Of a DNA stretch of 64,000 bases, positions 31,648-42,300 are shown piece by piece. A model generated the notes under the pieces. The model saw nothing but the letters and a program-made list of their open reading frames with translations. It had not been told where the DNA came from and made no database searches. Position 1 is the stretch's first letter; each line of letters opens with the position of its first letter. This DNA comes from Saccopteryx bilineata (lineage: Eukaryota; Chordata; Mammalia; Chiroptera; Emballonuridae): contig NC_089493.1 of the NCBI RefSeq assembly GCF_036850765.1, positions 132,996,239 to 133,060,238 on the forward strand. Reading direction: 5' to 3'. Made by a program: the position numbers and the translations under genes.

Positions 31648-32824
31648 GATGGTAATAAAACAATGGAGCCAAGAACTGGTGGGCCATTAGCTTTAATCCT
31701 AGCTTGCACCCAGTGGACAAGAAATACACACACTTCCCTTTCCATTCAGGGCTCCCAAAGTCACTGACTTATCAAAGTTTCCTAGAATCAAACGTTTCTA
31801 CCTCACCAGCCTTATTCACCTCTGTTCCCATCTCCTTCTCTCTGCACAAACTGCACAAACTGGCTTCTCCTTCAGCACTCTGCCATCTTGGATGCTTCTC
31901 CTCTCCTCCATGGGGCCTTTCTCTGCTCTCCTTTCTCTGCTCTCTCTTCTAATGCTAATCTCAGGAACTGAGAGAGAGCAAGCTCTCAGTCTGCCCCATT
32001 TTACAGTGTAGAAATCAAAACCTTTAATCCAATATACAAACAAGGATGTCTCTGATACAGTCACTTTAAGGCCAGGAGCCGCCATCGTGGCCATTCACAT
32101 GCAGGTTCCCATTGGATTCGGACAGTCAGTAAAGAAACAGCGGAGCCCAAAACTCATGGGCCATAGTCTTTAATTCTAGCTTGCACCCGGCGGGCAAGTA
32201 AAAATACACACTGTGCTCCAAAACCCAGTCACATTCAGTGCTCACAAAGCTACTGATTTATCCGAGTTTCCTAGAATCAAAGGTTTCTAGCTCACCAGCC
32301 TTATTCTCCTCAGTTCCCATCTCCTTCCTTATCCCAGATACAAACTCTACACAAACTGGCCTCTTCCACGTGGCCTTTCTCTGCTCTCCTCTGCTCTCTC
32401 TTCTAATGATAATCTCAGAAACCAAGCTCCAAGTCCTGTTCTGCCTCCATTTTATAGTGTAGCTTCACAAACTCTAATCCAATATACATAGTAGGGAAGT
32501 CCCTAATACAAAGTCACTTCTCTGAGGCATGATAGGATTGTACCACCTCAAACCAAAAAGGGTGGGACAGGCTTAATCCCAAAACCAAGCCTCAGGCTAC
32601 AACAATTCTCAACACACATTAATATCACCTGGGCAATGGCCTCTAACAAAGTGAGCATAATACATTTTATCTGCCCAACAGTCACTTAGGGTGGGAAAGG
32701 CTTAGTCTTAAAACTAAGCCCTTAGGCTATAAGGACCCTGCCTGCTTACAGCCTGTCCCCCACACCCAATGCAAACTATAAGCGAGCAAACATATATCAT
32801 ATTTACAAACTTATTTCACCAACA
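31648..32824 (-). mobile_element. LTR 'B', partial, split by LTR 'C'
   Basis: Same family, diverged subfamily. It lacks the first 100 or so bases at its left side and ends ACCAACA at 32824. The 6-bp repeat gtcact marks where LTR C inserted (32060-32065 and 32681-32686). The closest relative in the window is the LTR at 60580-61410. Confidence 0.75.
32066..32680 (-). mobile_element. solo LTR 'C' nested in LTR 'B'
   Basis: Homologous to LTR A, with an internal deletion. The exact 6-bp target duplication gtcact on both sides shows a separate insertion into LTR B, followed by loss of the provirus to a solo LTR. Confidence 0.82.
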
Positions 32825-32828
32825 GGTC

Positions 32829-33544
32829 TGTTGGGTAAATAAAATATATATTATGCTCACTTTGTTAAAGATGGCACTGCCCACGTGGAAGCTGTCACCC
32901 AGGTGATATTAATGTGTGTTGGGGGCGGGCTGTGGGCAGGCAAAATCCTTGTAGCCTGGGGCTTGGTTTTAGTACTAAACCTTTCCCATCCTTTTTGCTG
33001 TAGAGTGATACAATCCAATTATGCCTCAGATAAGTGACTTTGTATTAGAGACTTCCACTATTTTGTATGTTGGATTAAAGGTTATGAATCTACAGTATAA
33101 AATGAGGGCAGAATGGGAGCTTGCTCTCTTGGTTCCTGAAATTATCATTAGAGCATAGAGAGCAGAGAGCAGAGAAAGGCCATGTGGAGGAGGCCAGGAG
33201 AAGCAGCCAAGATGGCAGAGTGCTGAGTGAAAAGCCAGTTTGTGCAGAGCTTGTGCAGGGAAAAGGAAGGAGATGGGGAACAGAGGAGAATAAGTCTGGT
33301 GAGCTAGTAATCTTTGATTCTAGGAACCTTGGATAAGTCAGTAGCTTTGTGAGCACTGAATGTGAGTGGGTCTTGGAGCCCAGTGTGTGTTTTTACTTGC
33401 CCGCAGGGTGCAAGCTAGGATTAAAGATGATGGCCCACCAGTTTTTGGCTCCGTTGTTTCTTTACTGACTGTCCGAATCCAATGCAAACCTGTATGGGCC
33501 AGGCTGCTGTGATGGTAGTAGTGGCCGTGGCTTCTGGCTTTACA
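32829..33544 (+). repeat. 5' LTR ('D') of the short LTR element
   Basis: It starts TGTTGGGTAAATAAAATATA and ends CTGGCTTTACA. It aligns over its full length with 34651-35362. Confidence 0.88.
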
Positions 33545-33642
33545 TTTGGCATAGTCTGTGGCAGGATTTGATACAGATCGGCAAGGAGCTACCTCCACCT
33601 TTGAGTGGTGGAGTAGAGAATTGGCTGCTGTTATTGTTCCCC

Positions 33643-34302
33643 ATGGCTGTCCTTTTGGGGACCATAGGCTGGCTGACTTTTACAGCCATGCGTGAGGTAA
33701 CTGAGAGCTCTGTGGAAGAGGCTGCCCGGGACCTGCAAACCGAGCAGTGGAAGGAGCTGGAGCAAATGTGGGAGAAACAGATGCTGACCTTGGAGCTAGA
33801 GGACATGCTGGAGGAGGAGGCCGACCAGGTTTGCGAGATTCGCCTGGAAATGGAGCAGCTGCTGGAGGAGGATTCACAGGTTCATGAGTTGCAGATTGCC
33901 CTGGATGTTGTGGAGAGCCAGAAGTGGCAGGAGGCCAGGGCTGAGGCTGAGGCCAGGGCTGGAGCTGCAAGGTCTGTGGAGCAGAAGGCAGCAGCAGCCT
34001 GGGACTTGAGCCCATCAGCAGCCCGGGGTTCGAGACCGGCAACGGGAGCTGGTGTTTTCAGTTCCTCTTTGGAGAATGAGGAGAACTGGGCTGGAGTTGC
34101 AATCTGCAGTCTCCAGAAGATGAAATCCCACCTGGAAGCAGCACCTCCTACAGCCCTGGTAGGTCTGCGATTTTGGGACATAGGGTTGGACGCTATCATG
34201 CTCTCCAGAGCAGAGATGGAAATGCTGACTGCCATTGCCATGTGCTCCTCTTTGGGACAGTGTAAGACCTGCCAGGACAGCTGGAATGAGGGAGGTGTCT
34301 GA
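33643..34302 (+). CDS. uncharacterised membrane-anchored coiled-coil protein ORF inside an LTR element
   Basis: I do not recognise this product. From ATG 33643 it gives 219 codons; the frame is open further back to at least 33568 without another ATG. The start is hydrophobic (MAVLLGTIGWLTF, preceded by an also hydrophobic ENWLLLLFP if translation began upstream), consistent with a signal anchor. Residues 17-120 are rich in Glu, Leu, Ala and Gln with heptad-like spacing (KELEQMWEKQMLTLELEDML, EIRLEMEQLLEED), predicting a coiled coil. The C-terminal part is mixed and ends with a CKTC motif. There is no CCHC box, protease, reverse-transcriptase or envelope motif. It could be a captured host sequence, an extremely diverged accessory gene, or an ORF open by chance in GC-rich DNA. 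Overlapping minus-strand frames are treated as shadows. Confidence 0.5.
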   Translation: MAVLLGTIGWLTFTAMREVTESSVEEAARDLQTEQWKELEQMWEKQMLTLELEDMLEEEADQVCEIRLEMEQLLEEDSQVHELQIALDVVESQKWQEARAEAEARAGAARSVEQKAAAAWDLSPSAARGSRPATGAGVFSSSLENEENWAGVAICSLQKMKSHLEAAPPTALVGLRFWDIGLDAIMLSRAEMEMLTAIAMCSSLGQCKTCQDSWNEGGV

Positions 34303-34650
34303 GGTCTCATGTGCATGGACTGATTTCCTGGAATATGACCAGAGTGGGCACTGGCTCCTTTGTTGGATGGACTTATGACTTTTGGACAATGTGAAATACC
34401 CTGATGGGGGTGGGGGGCAGCTTTGCTAGAGGTCCTTCCCCTGTCCTGGGAAGCTTTTCCCATGGCTAGAAAGAAGGCTGAGAACATTTTGCGCTTCAGG
34501 CAAAGTGCTCAGAGACTGGAGAAATGTACCTTTGTAATTGTTGAAATTGTATGATTTGTGCTGTTGTAATTTGTGTAATGTGCCTAATTTCCTTGCACAG
34601 GGATGCCAGTGGTATAGATTGTGAGCAGTAAAGTGAGCATAGGGGTGGAT

Positions 34651-35362
34651 TATTGGGCAGATAAAATATATATATTATGCTCACTTTGTTAAAAATGGCA
34701 CTGCCCACGTGGAAGCCATCGCCCAGGTGATATTAATGTGTGTTGGGGGTGGGCTGTGGGCAGGTAAAATCCTTGTAGCCTGGGGCTTGGTTTTAGTACT
34801 AAGCCTTTCCCACCCCTTTTGCTGTAGAGGGGTATAATCCAATTATGCCTCAGATAAGTGACTTTGTATTAGAGACTTCCATTATTTTGTATAATAGATT
34901 AAAGGTTATGAATCTACAGTATAAAATGAGGGCAGAATGGGAGCTTGCTCTCTTGGTTCCTGAAATTATCATTAGAACATAGAGAGCAGAGAGCAGAGAA
35001 AGGCCATGTGGAGGAGGCCAGGAGAAGCAGCCAAGATGGCAGAGTGCTGAGTGAGAAGCCAGTTTGTGCAGAGCTTGTGCAGGGAGAAGGAAGGAGATGG
35101 GGAACAGAGGAGAATAAGTCTGGTGAGCTAGAAACCTTTGATTCTAGGAAACTCAGATAAGTCAGTAGCTTTGTGAGCACTGAATGTGAGTGGGTCTTGG
35201 AGCCCAGTGTGTGTTTTTACTTGCCTGCTGGTTGCAAGCTAGGATTAAAGATGATGGCCCACCAGTTTTTGGTTCTGTTGTTTTTTTACCAACTGTCCGA
35301 ATCCAATGCAAACCTGCATGGGCCAGGCTGCTGTGATGGTAGCCCTGGCTACTGGCTTTACA
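34651..35362 (+). repeat. 3' LTR ('E') of the short LTR element
   Basis: It starts TATTGGGCAG (G to A change in the terminal TG) and ends GGCTTTACA at 35362, immediately followed by aggcctct and then the old L1. Confidence 0.88.
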
Positions 35363-36567
35363 AGGCCTCTATACAATATGACATATCAAAACTTCTGGGA
35401 TACAGCAAAAGCAGTATCAAGAGGGAAATTTATTTAATTACAGGTCCATCTCAAGAAATTAGAGAGATGCCAAATAAACAACTGAATATTACATCTTAAA
35501 GTACTAGAAAAAGAAGAAAAAAGGCAACCTAAAATCAGAAGAAGAAAGGAAATAGTAAAAATTAGAGTAGAATTGAATGAAATAGAAAACAAAATATTAA
35601 AAATTAATACAACAAAGAGCTGTTTGGGAAAAGATGAATAAAATTGATAAAACTCCTGGCTAGAAACACTAAGGAAAAAAGGCAAATGACTCATATAAAC
35701 AAAATCAGAAATGAAAGAGAACTTACCACAGACATCAAAGATATACAAATGATCATACTAGAACACTATGAAAAACTATATATCACCAAATTTAGGAACT
35801 TAGAAGAAATGGGTAAGTTTCTAGAACTAGACAATCTTCCTAGACTGAATCATGAAAAAGTAGAAAGCATAAATAGACCAAAAAATAAGGAGGTAATAGA
35901 AACAACTATCAAAAACCTCGCAAAAAATAAAAGTTCGTGACCAGATGGCTTTACTAGTGAATTCTACCAAACATTCAAAGATTTGGTATTTGTCCTTCTC
36001 AAAGTCTTCTAAAAATTTGAAAAAGAGGCAATACTTTCTAACACATGTTATGTTATTAGGATAACATAACCATGATATCAAAATCTGGCAAAGATAACAC
36101 ACACACACTATAATAAATATGGATGCAAAAATTCTAAACAAAACACTAGCAAATTGAACACAATGATGCATTTAAAAAAATACATCACAGTCAAGTGAGT
36201 TTTATTACAGGAGCACAAGGATGGTTTAACATACACAAATTGATCAATGTGATACACCATATTAACAAAACAAAGAACAAAAATAATATGATCCTATCAA
36301 TAGGTGCAGAAAAGGCAGTCAATACAACCTCCATTTATGATTAAAACATTCAATAAAATGGGTATGAAGGAAAGTACCTCAACATATAGGTACATAAAAG
36401 GCCATATAAAACAAAGTATCAGCCAACATACTCAATGGCAGAAATCTGAAAGTTTTTCCTTTAACATAAGAAACAGGACAAGGATGCCCATTCTCACCAC
36501 TCTTATTCGACATAGTTCTGGAAGTTCTAGCCAAAGCAATCAGGAAAGAGAAAGAAATAGAAGGCAT

Positions 36568-36576
36568 TGAAAGAAA

Positions 36577-36648
<72 letters not shown>

Positions 36649-36780
36649 GGAAGAAAGAAAGAAGGAAGGGAGGAAGTAAAGGAGGAAGGAAGGGAGGGTG
36701 GGAGGAAGAAAGAAAGAAAAGGAAGAGAGAAAGAACAAGAGAGAGAGAGAGAGAGAGAAAGAAAGAAAGAGAAAAAAGGA
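36568..36780. repeat. (GAAA)n microsatellite
   Basis: A long run of GAAA units grading into GGAA and GA-rich variants. It lies at the position of an A/G-rich stretch of L1 ORF2, from which it probably expanded. Lys/Arg/Glu-rich and Phe/Leu/Ser-rich frames here are artefacts. Confidence 0.93.
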
Positions 36781-36818
36781 AAAAAGCATCCATACTGAGA
36801 AAGAAGTAAATGTATCAC

Positions 36819-36820
<2 letters not shown>

Positions 36821-36865
<45 letters not shown>

Positions 36866-37081
36866 CAGAGACAGAAAGACAGAGGGACAGACGGACGGGA
36901 GGCAAGAGAGATGAGAAGCATCAACTCTATTGTGGCTCCTTGGTTGTTCATTGATTGCTTCCTCATATGTGCCTTGACAAAGTGAGTGACGGCTCAGGCT
37001 GGCGACCACGGGGCTCCAGATCTGGATCCTCTGCATCCCAGTCCAGCGCTTTATCCACTGCACCACCACCTGGTCAGGCAA
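36821..37081 (-). mobile_element. bat tRNA-derived SINE, second family, with (TG)n tail
   Basis: The head is at the right (CACCACCTGGTCAGGC), the body has GAGATGAGAAGCATCAACTC, and the tail region has expanded into (TG)n at 36821-36864. Flanks share gtatcac-tt (36812-36820 and 37085-37094 approximately). Confidence 0.85.
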
Positions 37082-37736
37082 AAAGTATCACCTTTTGCAG
37101 ATGACATAATTCTGAATATAGAAACCAAAGACTACACCAATAGAACTATTAGAAACAATAAACAAATACAATCAAGTCACAGGATATAAAATCAACATAC
37201 AAAAATCTGCTTTGCTATACACCAACAATAAAACCTCAGGAAACAAAATGAAAATAAATCCTTTTACAATTGTAAAATGAAAAAATTAAATTAAATACAT
37301 AGAAATAAATTTTTAAAAGTATGTGATATACTGAAAACTACAAAGCATTATTAGAAGAAATTAATAAAGACACAATGAAATGAAAAGATATTCCATGTTC
37401 GTAGTTTGGAAGAATCAACATGGTTAAAATGGCTATATTACTGAAAGCAATATACAGATTTAATGCAAGCCCAATTAAAATATCAATGCCATTTTTCAAA
37501 GAAAAAGAACAAAAAATCATCAGATTTGTATGGAACCACAGAAGACCCAAATAGCCAAAGCAATCCTGAGAAAAAAGAATGAAGCAAGAGGTATCACACT
37601 ATCTGACTTCAAATTACACCACAGAGCCATGATAATGAAATCACTATGGTATTGGCAGAAAAACAGATACACAGACCAATGGAATAGAATAGAAAGACCA
37701 GAAATAAAACTATACATATACGGGCAAGTTATTTTT

Positions 37737-37926
37737 TTTTTTTTTTTTTTTTTATTTTTTTTTTTTTTATTCATTTTAAAGAGTGGGGAGAGAGAGAGAG
37801 AGAAGGGGGAGGAGCAGGAAGCATCAACTCCCATATGTGCCTTGACCAGGCAAGCCAGGGTTTTGAACCGGCAACCTCAGTGTTTCCAGGTTGACGCTTT
37901 ATCCACTGTGCCACCACAGGTCAGGC
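37737..37926 (-). mobile_element. short bat SINE
   Basis: About 190 bp with a long T run at the left. The head is at the right (ACTGTGCCACCACAGGTCAG), with GGTTTTGAACCGGC as the B-box region and ATATGTGCCTTGACC. The target duplication cgggcaagttattttt is exact at 37721-37736 and 37927-37942. It belongs to a third SINE type in the window. Confidence 0.92.
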
Positions 37927-38424
37927 CGGGCAAGTTATTTTTGACATAGGACCCAAAAACACACAATAGAGAAAATAAACCTTTTTCAAATAAATAGTGC
38001 TGGAAAAATTAGAAAGCCACATGCAGAAAAATGAAACAACTACAGTTTGTCCCTGTGTACGAAAATTAATTTAAAATGAATCAAAGACCTAAACATAAGA
38101 TCTTTAAAATAAATTACATAGAAGAAAACATAGGTATTAAATAAACTCATGGACCTTGGCCCTAGAGAACATTTTATGAATTTGACCATGAAGGCAAGGG
38201 AAATAAAGGCAAAAATAAATAAATGGGACTGTATTAAACTAAAAAGCTTTTGCACAGCAAAAGAAACTGACAATGAAACAGAAAACAGCCAATCAAATGG
38301 GAAATTATATTTACAAAGAACAGCTCTGACAAGAAGTTAATATCCAAAATTTATAATGATCTCACAAAGCTCAACAAACAAGCAAACAATCCAATTAAAC
38401 CTGAGTGATGGGTACACAACACAG

Positions 38425-39031
38425 TCAACAGTATATTTCCAAGTATGTAGCTTGTCTTTTCATTCTTTTAACGGTTTCTTTTGCAGAGCAAAAAACATTA
38501 ATTTTATTGAATTGTGCATCAAATTTGTCCTTTATACATCACAGTTTGGTGTCATATCTAAAAATTTTGCCTAACCAGGTCAAGATTTTTTTACATTTTC
38601 TCCTAAAAGTTTTATAGTTAAACGTTTTGCATTTAGAATTAATTTTTAATAATGTATAAAGTTTAGGTCAAAATTCTTAATTATATGTAGACATACAATT
38701 GTTCCAGCACAACCTGTTGAAAAGATCTTTTCTCCATTGACTTGCTTCTGCACCCTTGTCAATTATCATTTAGCCAAAGCTAGAAGCTTAAGTTATTGAT
38801 TTTAAATCTTTCTTATTTTATAATGTAGGCATTCAATGCTGCATCCCACAAATTTTGATAAGCTATATTTTTATTCATTTAGTTTAAATATTTTTAAATT
38901 TTTCTTGAGACTCCTTTAGAAGTATGTTGTTTAAACTATCAATATTTTGGGATGTTCCTACATTCTTTCTGTTATTGATTACTAATTTAATTCCTTTGTG
39001 ATTTGAGAGCATACTTTGATTAGTTTACATG
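38425..39031 (-). mobile_element. second old L1, 3' part of a split element
   Basis: Antisense L1 ORF2 sequence: AGTATGTAGCTTGTC, GTTGAAAAGATCTTTTCTCC, then an internal deletion and AGCTGCATCCC-like GCTGCATCCCACAAATTTTG. It runs up to the target duplication of the younger L1 at 39032. It resumes at 45467. Confidence 0.8.
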
Positions 39032-39315
39032 TGTTAAGATGTCTTTTTTATCTTATTTTTATTAATTTTAATGCAGTGACATTGATAAATCAGGATACAT
39101 ATATTCTGAGAAAACATCTCCAGATTATTTTGACCTTTGATTATGCTGCATACCCCTCACTCAAAGTCAAATCGTCCTCCGTCACCTTCTATCTGGTTTT
39201 CCTTGTGCCCCTACCCTCCACCCAACCCCTCCATCTAATTCCTCACCCCCTCCCCACCCCTCCACCCCACTCCCTGTTACCATCACATTCTTATCTATGT
39301 CTCTGAGTCTCATTT

Positions 39316-42300
39316 TTATGTCCCATCTATGCATGGGTTCATATAGTTCTTAGTTTTTTCTGATTTACTTATTTCACTCTGTATAATGTTATCAAGGTCC
39401 ATCCATGTTTTTGTAAATGATCCAATGTCATCATTTCTTATGGCTGAGTAGTATTCCATAGTATACATGTACCAAAGCGTTTTAATCCACTCGTGCTCTG
39501 ACAGACACTTGGGCTGTTTCCAGATCTTCGCTATTGTGAACAATGCTGCTATAAACATGGGGTGCATTTCTCCTTCTGGAACCGTTCTATGGTGTCCTTG
39601 GGGTATATTCCTAAAAGTGGGATGGCTGGGTCAAAAGGCAGTTCGATTTTCAATTTTTTGAGTAATCTCCATACTGTTTTCCACAGAGGCTGCACCAGCC
39701 TGCATTCCCACCAGCAATGCAGGAGGGTTCCCTTTTCTCCACATCCTCCCAGCACTTATTCTGTGTTGTTTTGTTGATGAGCGCCATTCTAACCAGTGTG
39801 AGGTGATATCTCATTGTGGTTTTAATTTGCATTTCTCTAATGATTAATGATGTTGAGCATTTTTTCATATGCCTATTGGCCATTTGTATCTCTTTGAAGA
39901 AGTGTCTATTCATTTCTTTTGCCCATTTTTGGATTGAATTGTTTGTCTTCCTGCTATTGAGTTTTACAAGTTCTTTATAAAGACATATCAGACATACTGT
40001 AAAATATGTTCTCCCATTGTGCAGTTTGTTTTTTTATTCTGTTCTTATTGTCTTTGGCTGTGCAAAAGCTTTTTCATTTGATATAGTCCAATTTGTTTAT
40101 CCTGTCTTTTATTTCCCTTGCCCGTGGAGATAAATCAGCAAATATATCATCGCGAGAGATGTCAGAGAGTTTACTGCCTATGTTTTCTTCTAAGATGCTT
40201 ATGGTTTCAAGCCTTACATTTAAGTCTTTTATCCATTTTGAGTTTATTTTTGTGACTGGTGTAAGTTGGTGGTCTAGTTTCATTTTTTTGCAGGTTGCTG
40301 TCTAATTTTCCCAACACCATTTGTTGAAGAGGCTGTCTTTACTCCATTGTATTTCCTTACCTCCTTTGTCAAATATCAGTTGTCCATAGAACTGTGGGTT
40401 TATTTCTGAGTTCTCCATTCTATTCCATTGATCTATGTGCCAGTTCTTATGCCAGTACCAGGCTGTTTTGAGTACAATGGCCTTGTAATATAGCTTGATA
40501 TCAGGAAGTGTGATACCTCTCACTTTACTCTTTGTTTTTAAGATTGCTGAGGCTATTCATGTTCTTTTTTGGTTCCATATAAATTTTTGGAATATGTGAT
40601 CTATATCTTTAAAGTATGTCATTGGTATTTTAATTGGTATTGCATTGAATTTATAAATTACTTTGGGTAATATAGACATTTTAATGATGTTTATTCTTCC
40701 TAACCATGAGCATGGTAAATACACTTGTTTGTATCTTTCTTGATTTCTTTTATCAATGCTTTGTAATTTTCCAAGTACAAGTCTTTAGTCTCCTTGGTTA
40801 AATGTACTCCCAGGTACTTTATTTTTTTGGTTGTAATAGTGAAGGGGATTGTTTCTTTAATTTCTCTTTCTGACTGTTTATTGTTGGTGTATAAAAATAC
40901 CTCTGATTTCTGAGTATTAATTTTATATCCAGCCACCTTGCTGAATTCATTTATCAGGTCCAGTAGTTTTTTGACTGAGACTTTAGGATTTTCTATATAC
41001 AATATCATATTATCTGCAAGTAATGATAGCTTTACTTCTTCTTTTCCAACTTGAATGCCTTTTATTTCTTCTTCTTGTCTGATTACTCTGGCTAGGACTT
41101 CCAGGACTATGTTGAATAAGAGTGGTGAAAGGGGACACCCCTGCCTTGTTCCTGATCTTAAGGGTATTGCTTTTAATTTTTTCCCATTGAGTATGAAGTT
41201 GGCTGTGGGTTTGTCATAGATGGCTTTTATCATGTTGAGGTATGTTCCCTGTATTCCCACTTTGCTGAGAGTTTTGATCATGAGTGGGTGCTGGATTTTA
41301 TCAAATGATTTTTCTGCATCTACTGAAATTATCATGTGAGTTTTCTCCTTCCTTTTATTTATGTGATGAATAACATTGATAGATCTGCGAATATTGTACC
41401 AGCCTTGCCTCCCCAAAATAAATCCCACTTGATCATGGTGTATGTATGATATTTCCATATATTGTTTGATACAGTTTGCTAATATTTTGTTGAGGATTTT
41501 AGCATCTATATTCATCAGGAATATTGGCCTATAATTTTTTTTCTTTGTGTTGTCTTTGCCTGGTTTTGGAATCAGAGTTATGCTCACCTCATAAAAGAAG
41601 CTTGGAAGTCTTCCTTCCTCTTGAATTCTTTGAAATAGCTTGAGAAGGATAGGAGTTAGTTCTTCTTTGAATAGTTGGTAGAATTCACTCGTGAAGCCAT
41701 CTGGCCCAGGACTTTTCTTTGTTGGGAGTTTTTTGATAACTCTTTTGATCTCATTTGGTGTAATTGGTCTGTTTAAGTTTTCTGATTCTTCCAGACTGAT
41801 TTTTGGAAGATTTTATGTTTCAAGGAATTTGTTCATTTCATCTAGGTTTCTAGTTTTTTGGCATACAGTTCTTCATAGTATTTTCTTACAATCCTTTGTA
41901 TTTCTGTTGTGTCCGTTGTTATTTCTCCACTCTCATTTCTAATTTTATTTATTTGAGTCCTCTCTCTCTTTTTCTTGGTGAGTCTAGTTAAAGGTTCATC
42001 AATCTTGTTTACCTTTTCAAAAAACCACCTCCTAGTTTCATTGATCCTCTGTATTGTTTCTTTAGTCTCTATGTCATTTATTTCTGCTCTGATCTTTATT
42101 ATTTCCTTCCTTCTACTACATTTAGGCTTTACTTGCTGTTCTTTTTCTAGTTCTTTTAGGTGCAGGGTTAAGTTGTTTATTTGAGCTTTTTCTAGCTTCT
42201 TAAAGTGTACCTGTAGTGCTATGAACTTCCCTCTCAGTACTGCTTTTGCTGTGTCCCATAAATTTTGAGTTGTTATATGCTCGTTATCATTTGTTTTTAG

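Larger units (their letters stand above)
32829..35362 (+). mobile_element. short LTR retrotransposon with a non-retroviral ORF
   Basis: Two LTRs in plus orientation (32829-33544 and 34651-35362) enclose 1.1 kb. Next to the 5' LTR is a primer-site-like TGGCATAGTC...GGCAGGATTTG resembling the complement of tRNA-Ser, with a 3-base insertion and CpG changes. A purine-rich GCATAGGGGTGGA lies before the 3' LTR. The interior has one long ORF and no gag, pol or env motif, so the element must have moved with help from another. Flanks aggtc (32824-32828) and aggcc (35363-35367) may be a 5-bp target duplication with one change. Confidence 0.8.
35371..38400 (+). mobile_element. old L1, ORF2 from end of endonuclease onward (right half of split element)
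   Basis: It starts at atacaatatg, the 10 bases that end the left half at 16497-16506, and continues the same ORF2 (NFWDTAKAVSRGKF near 35390). It runs through the linker, the reverse-transcriptase palm (CCTTTTGCAGATGACATAAT at about 37092) and the thumb to about 38400. The frames are broken everywhere. Two SINEs and an expanded (GAAA)n tract interrupt it. The 3' end of the element is missing. Confidence 0.88.

Noticed and set aside
36379..36966. 195-codon Phe/Ser/Leu-rich and Lys/Arg/Glu-rich frames
   Set aside because: They translate the (GAAA)n and (TG)n microsatellites.
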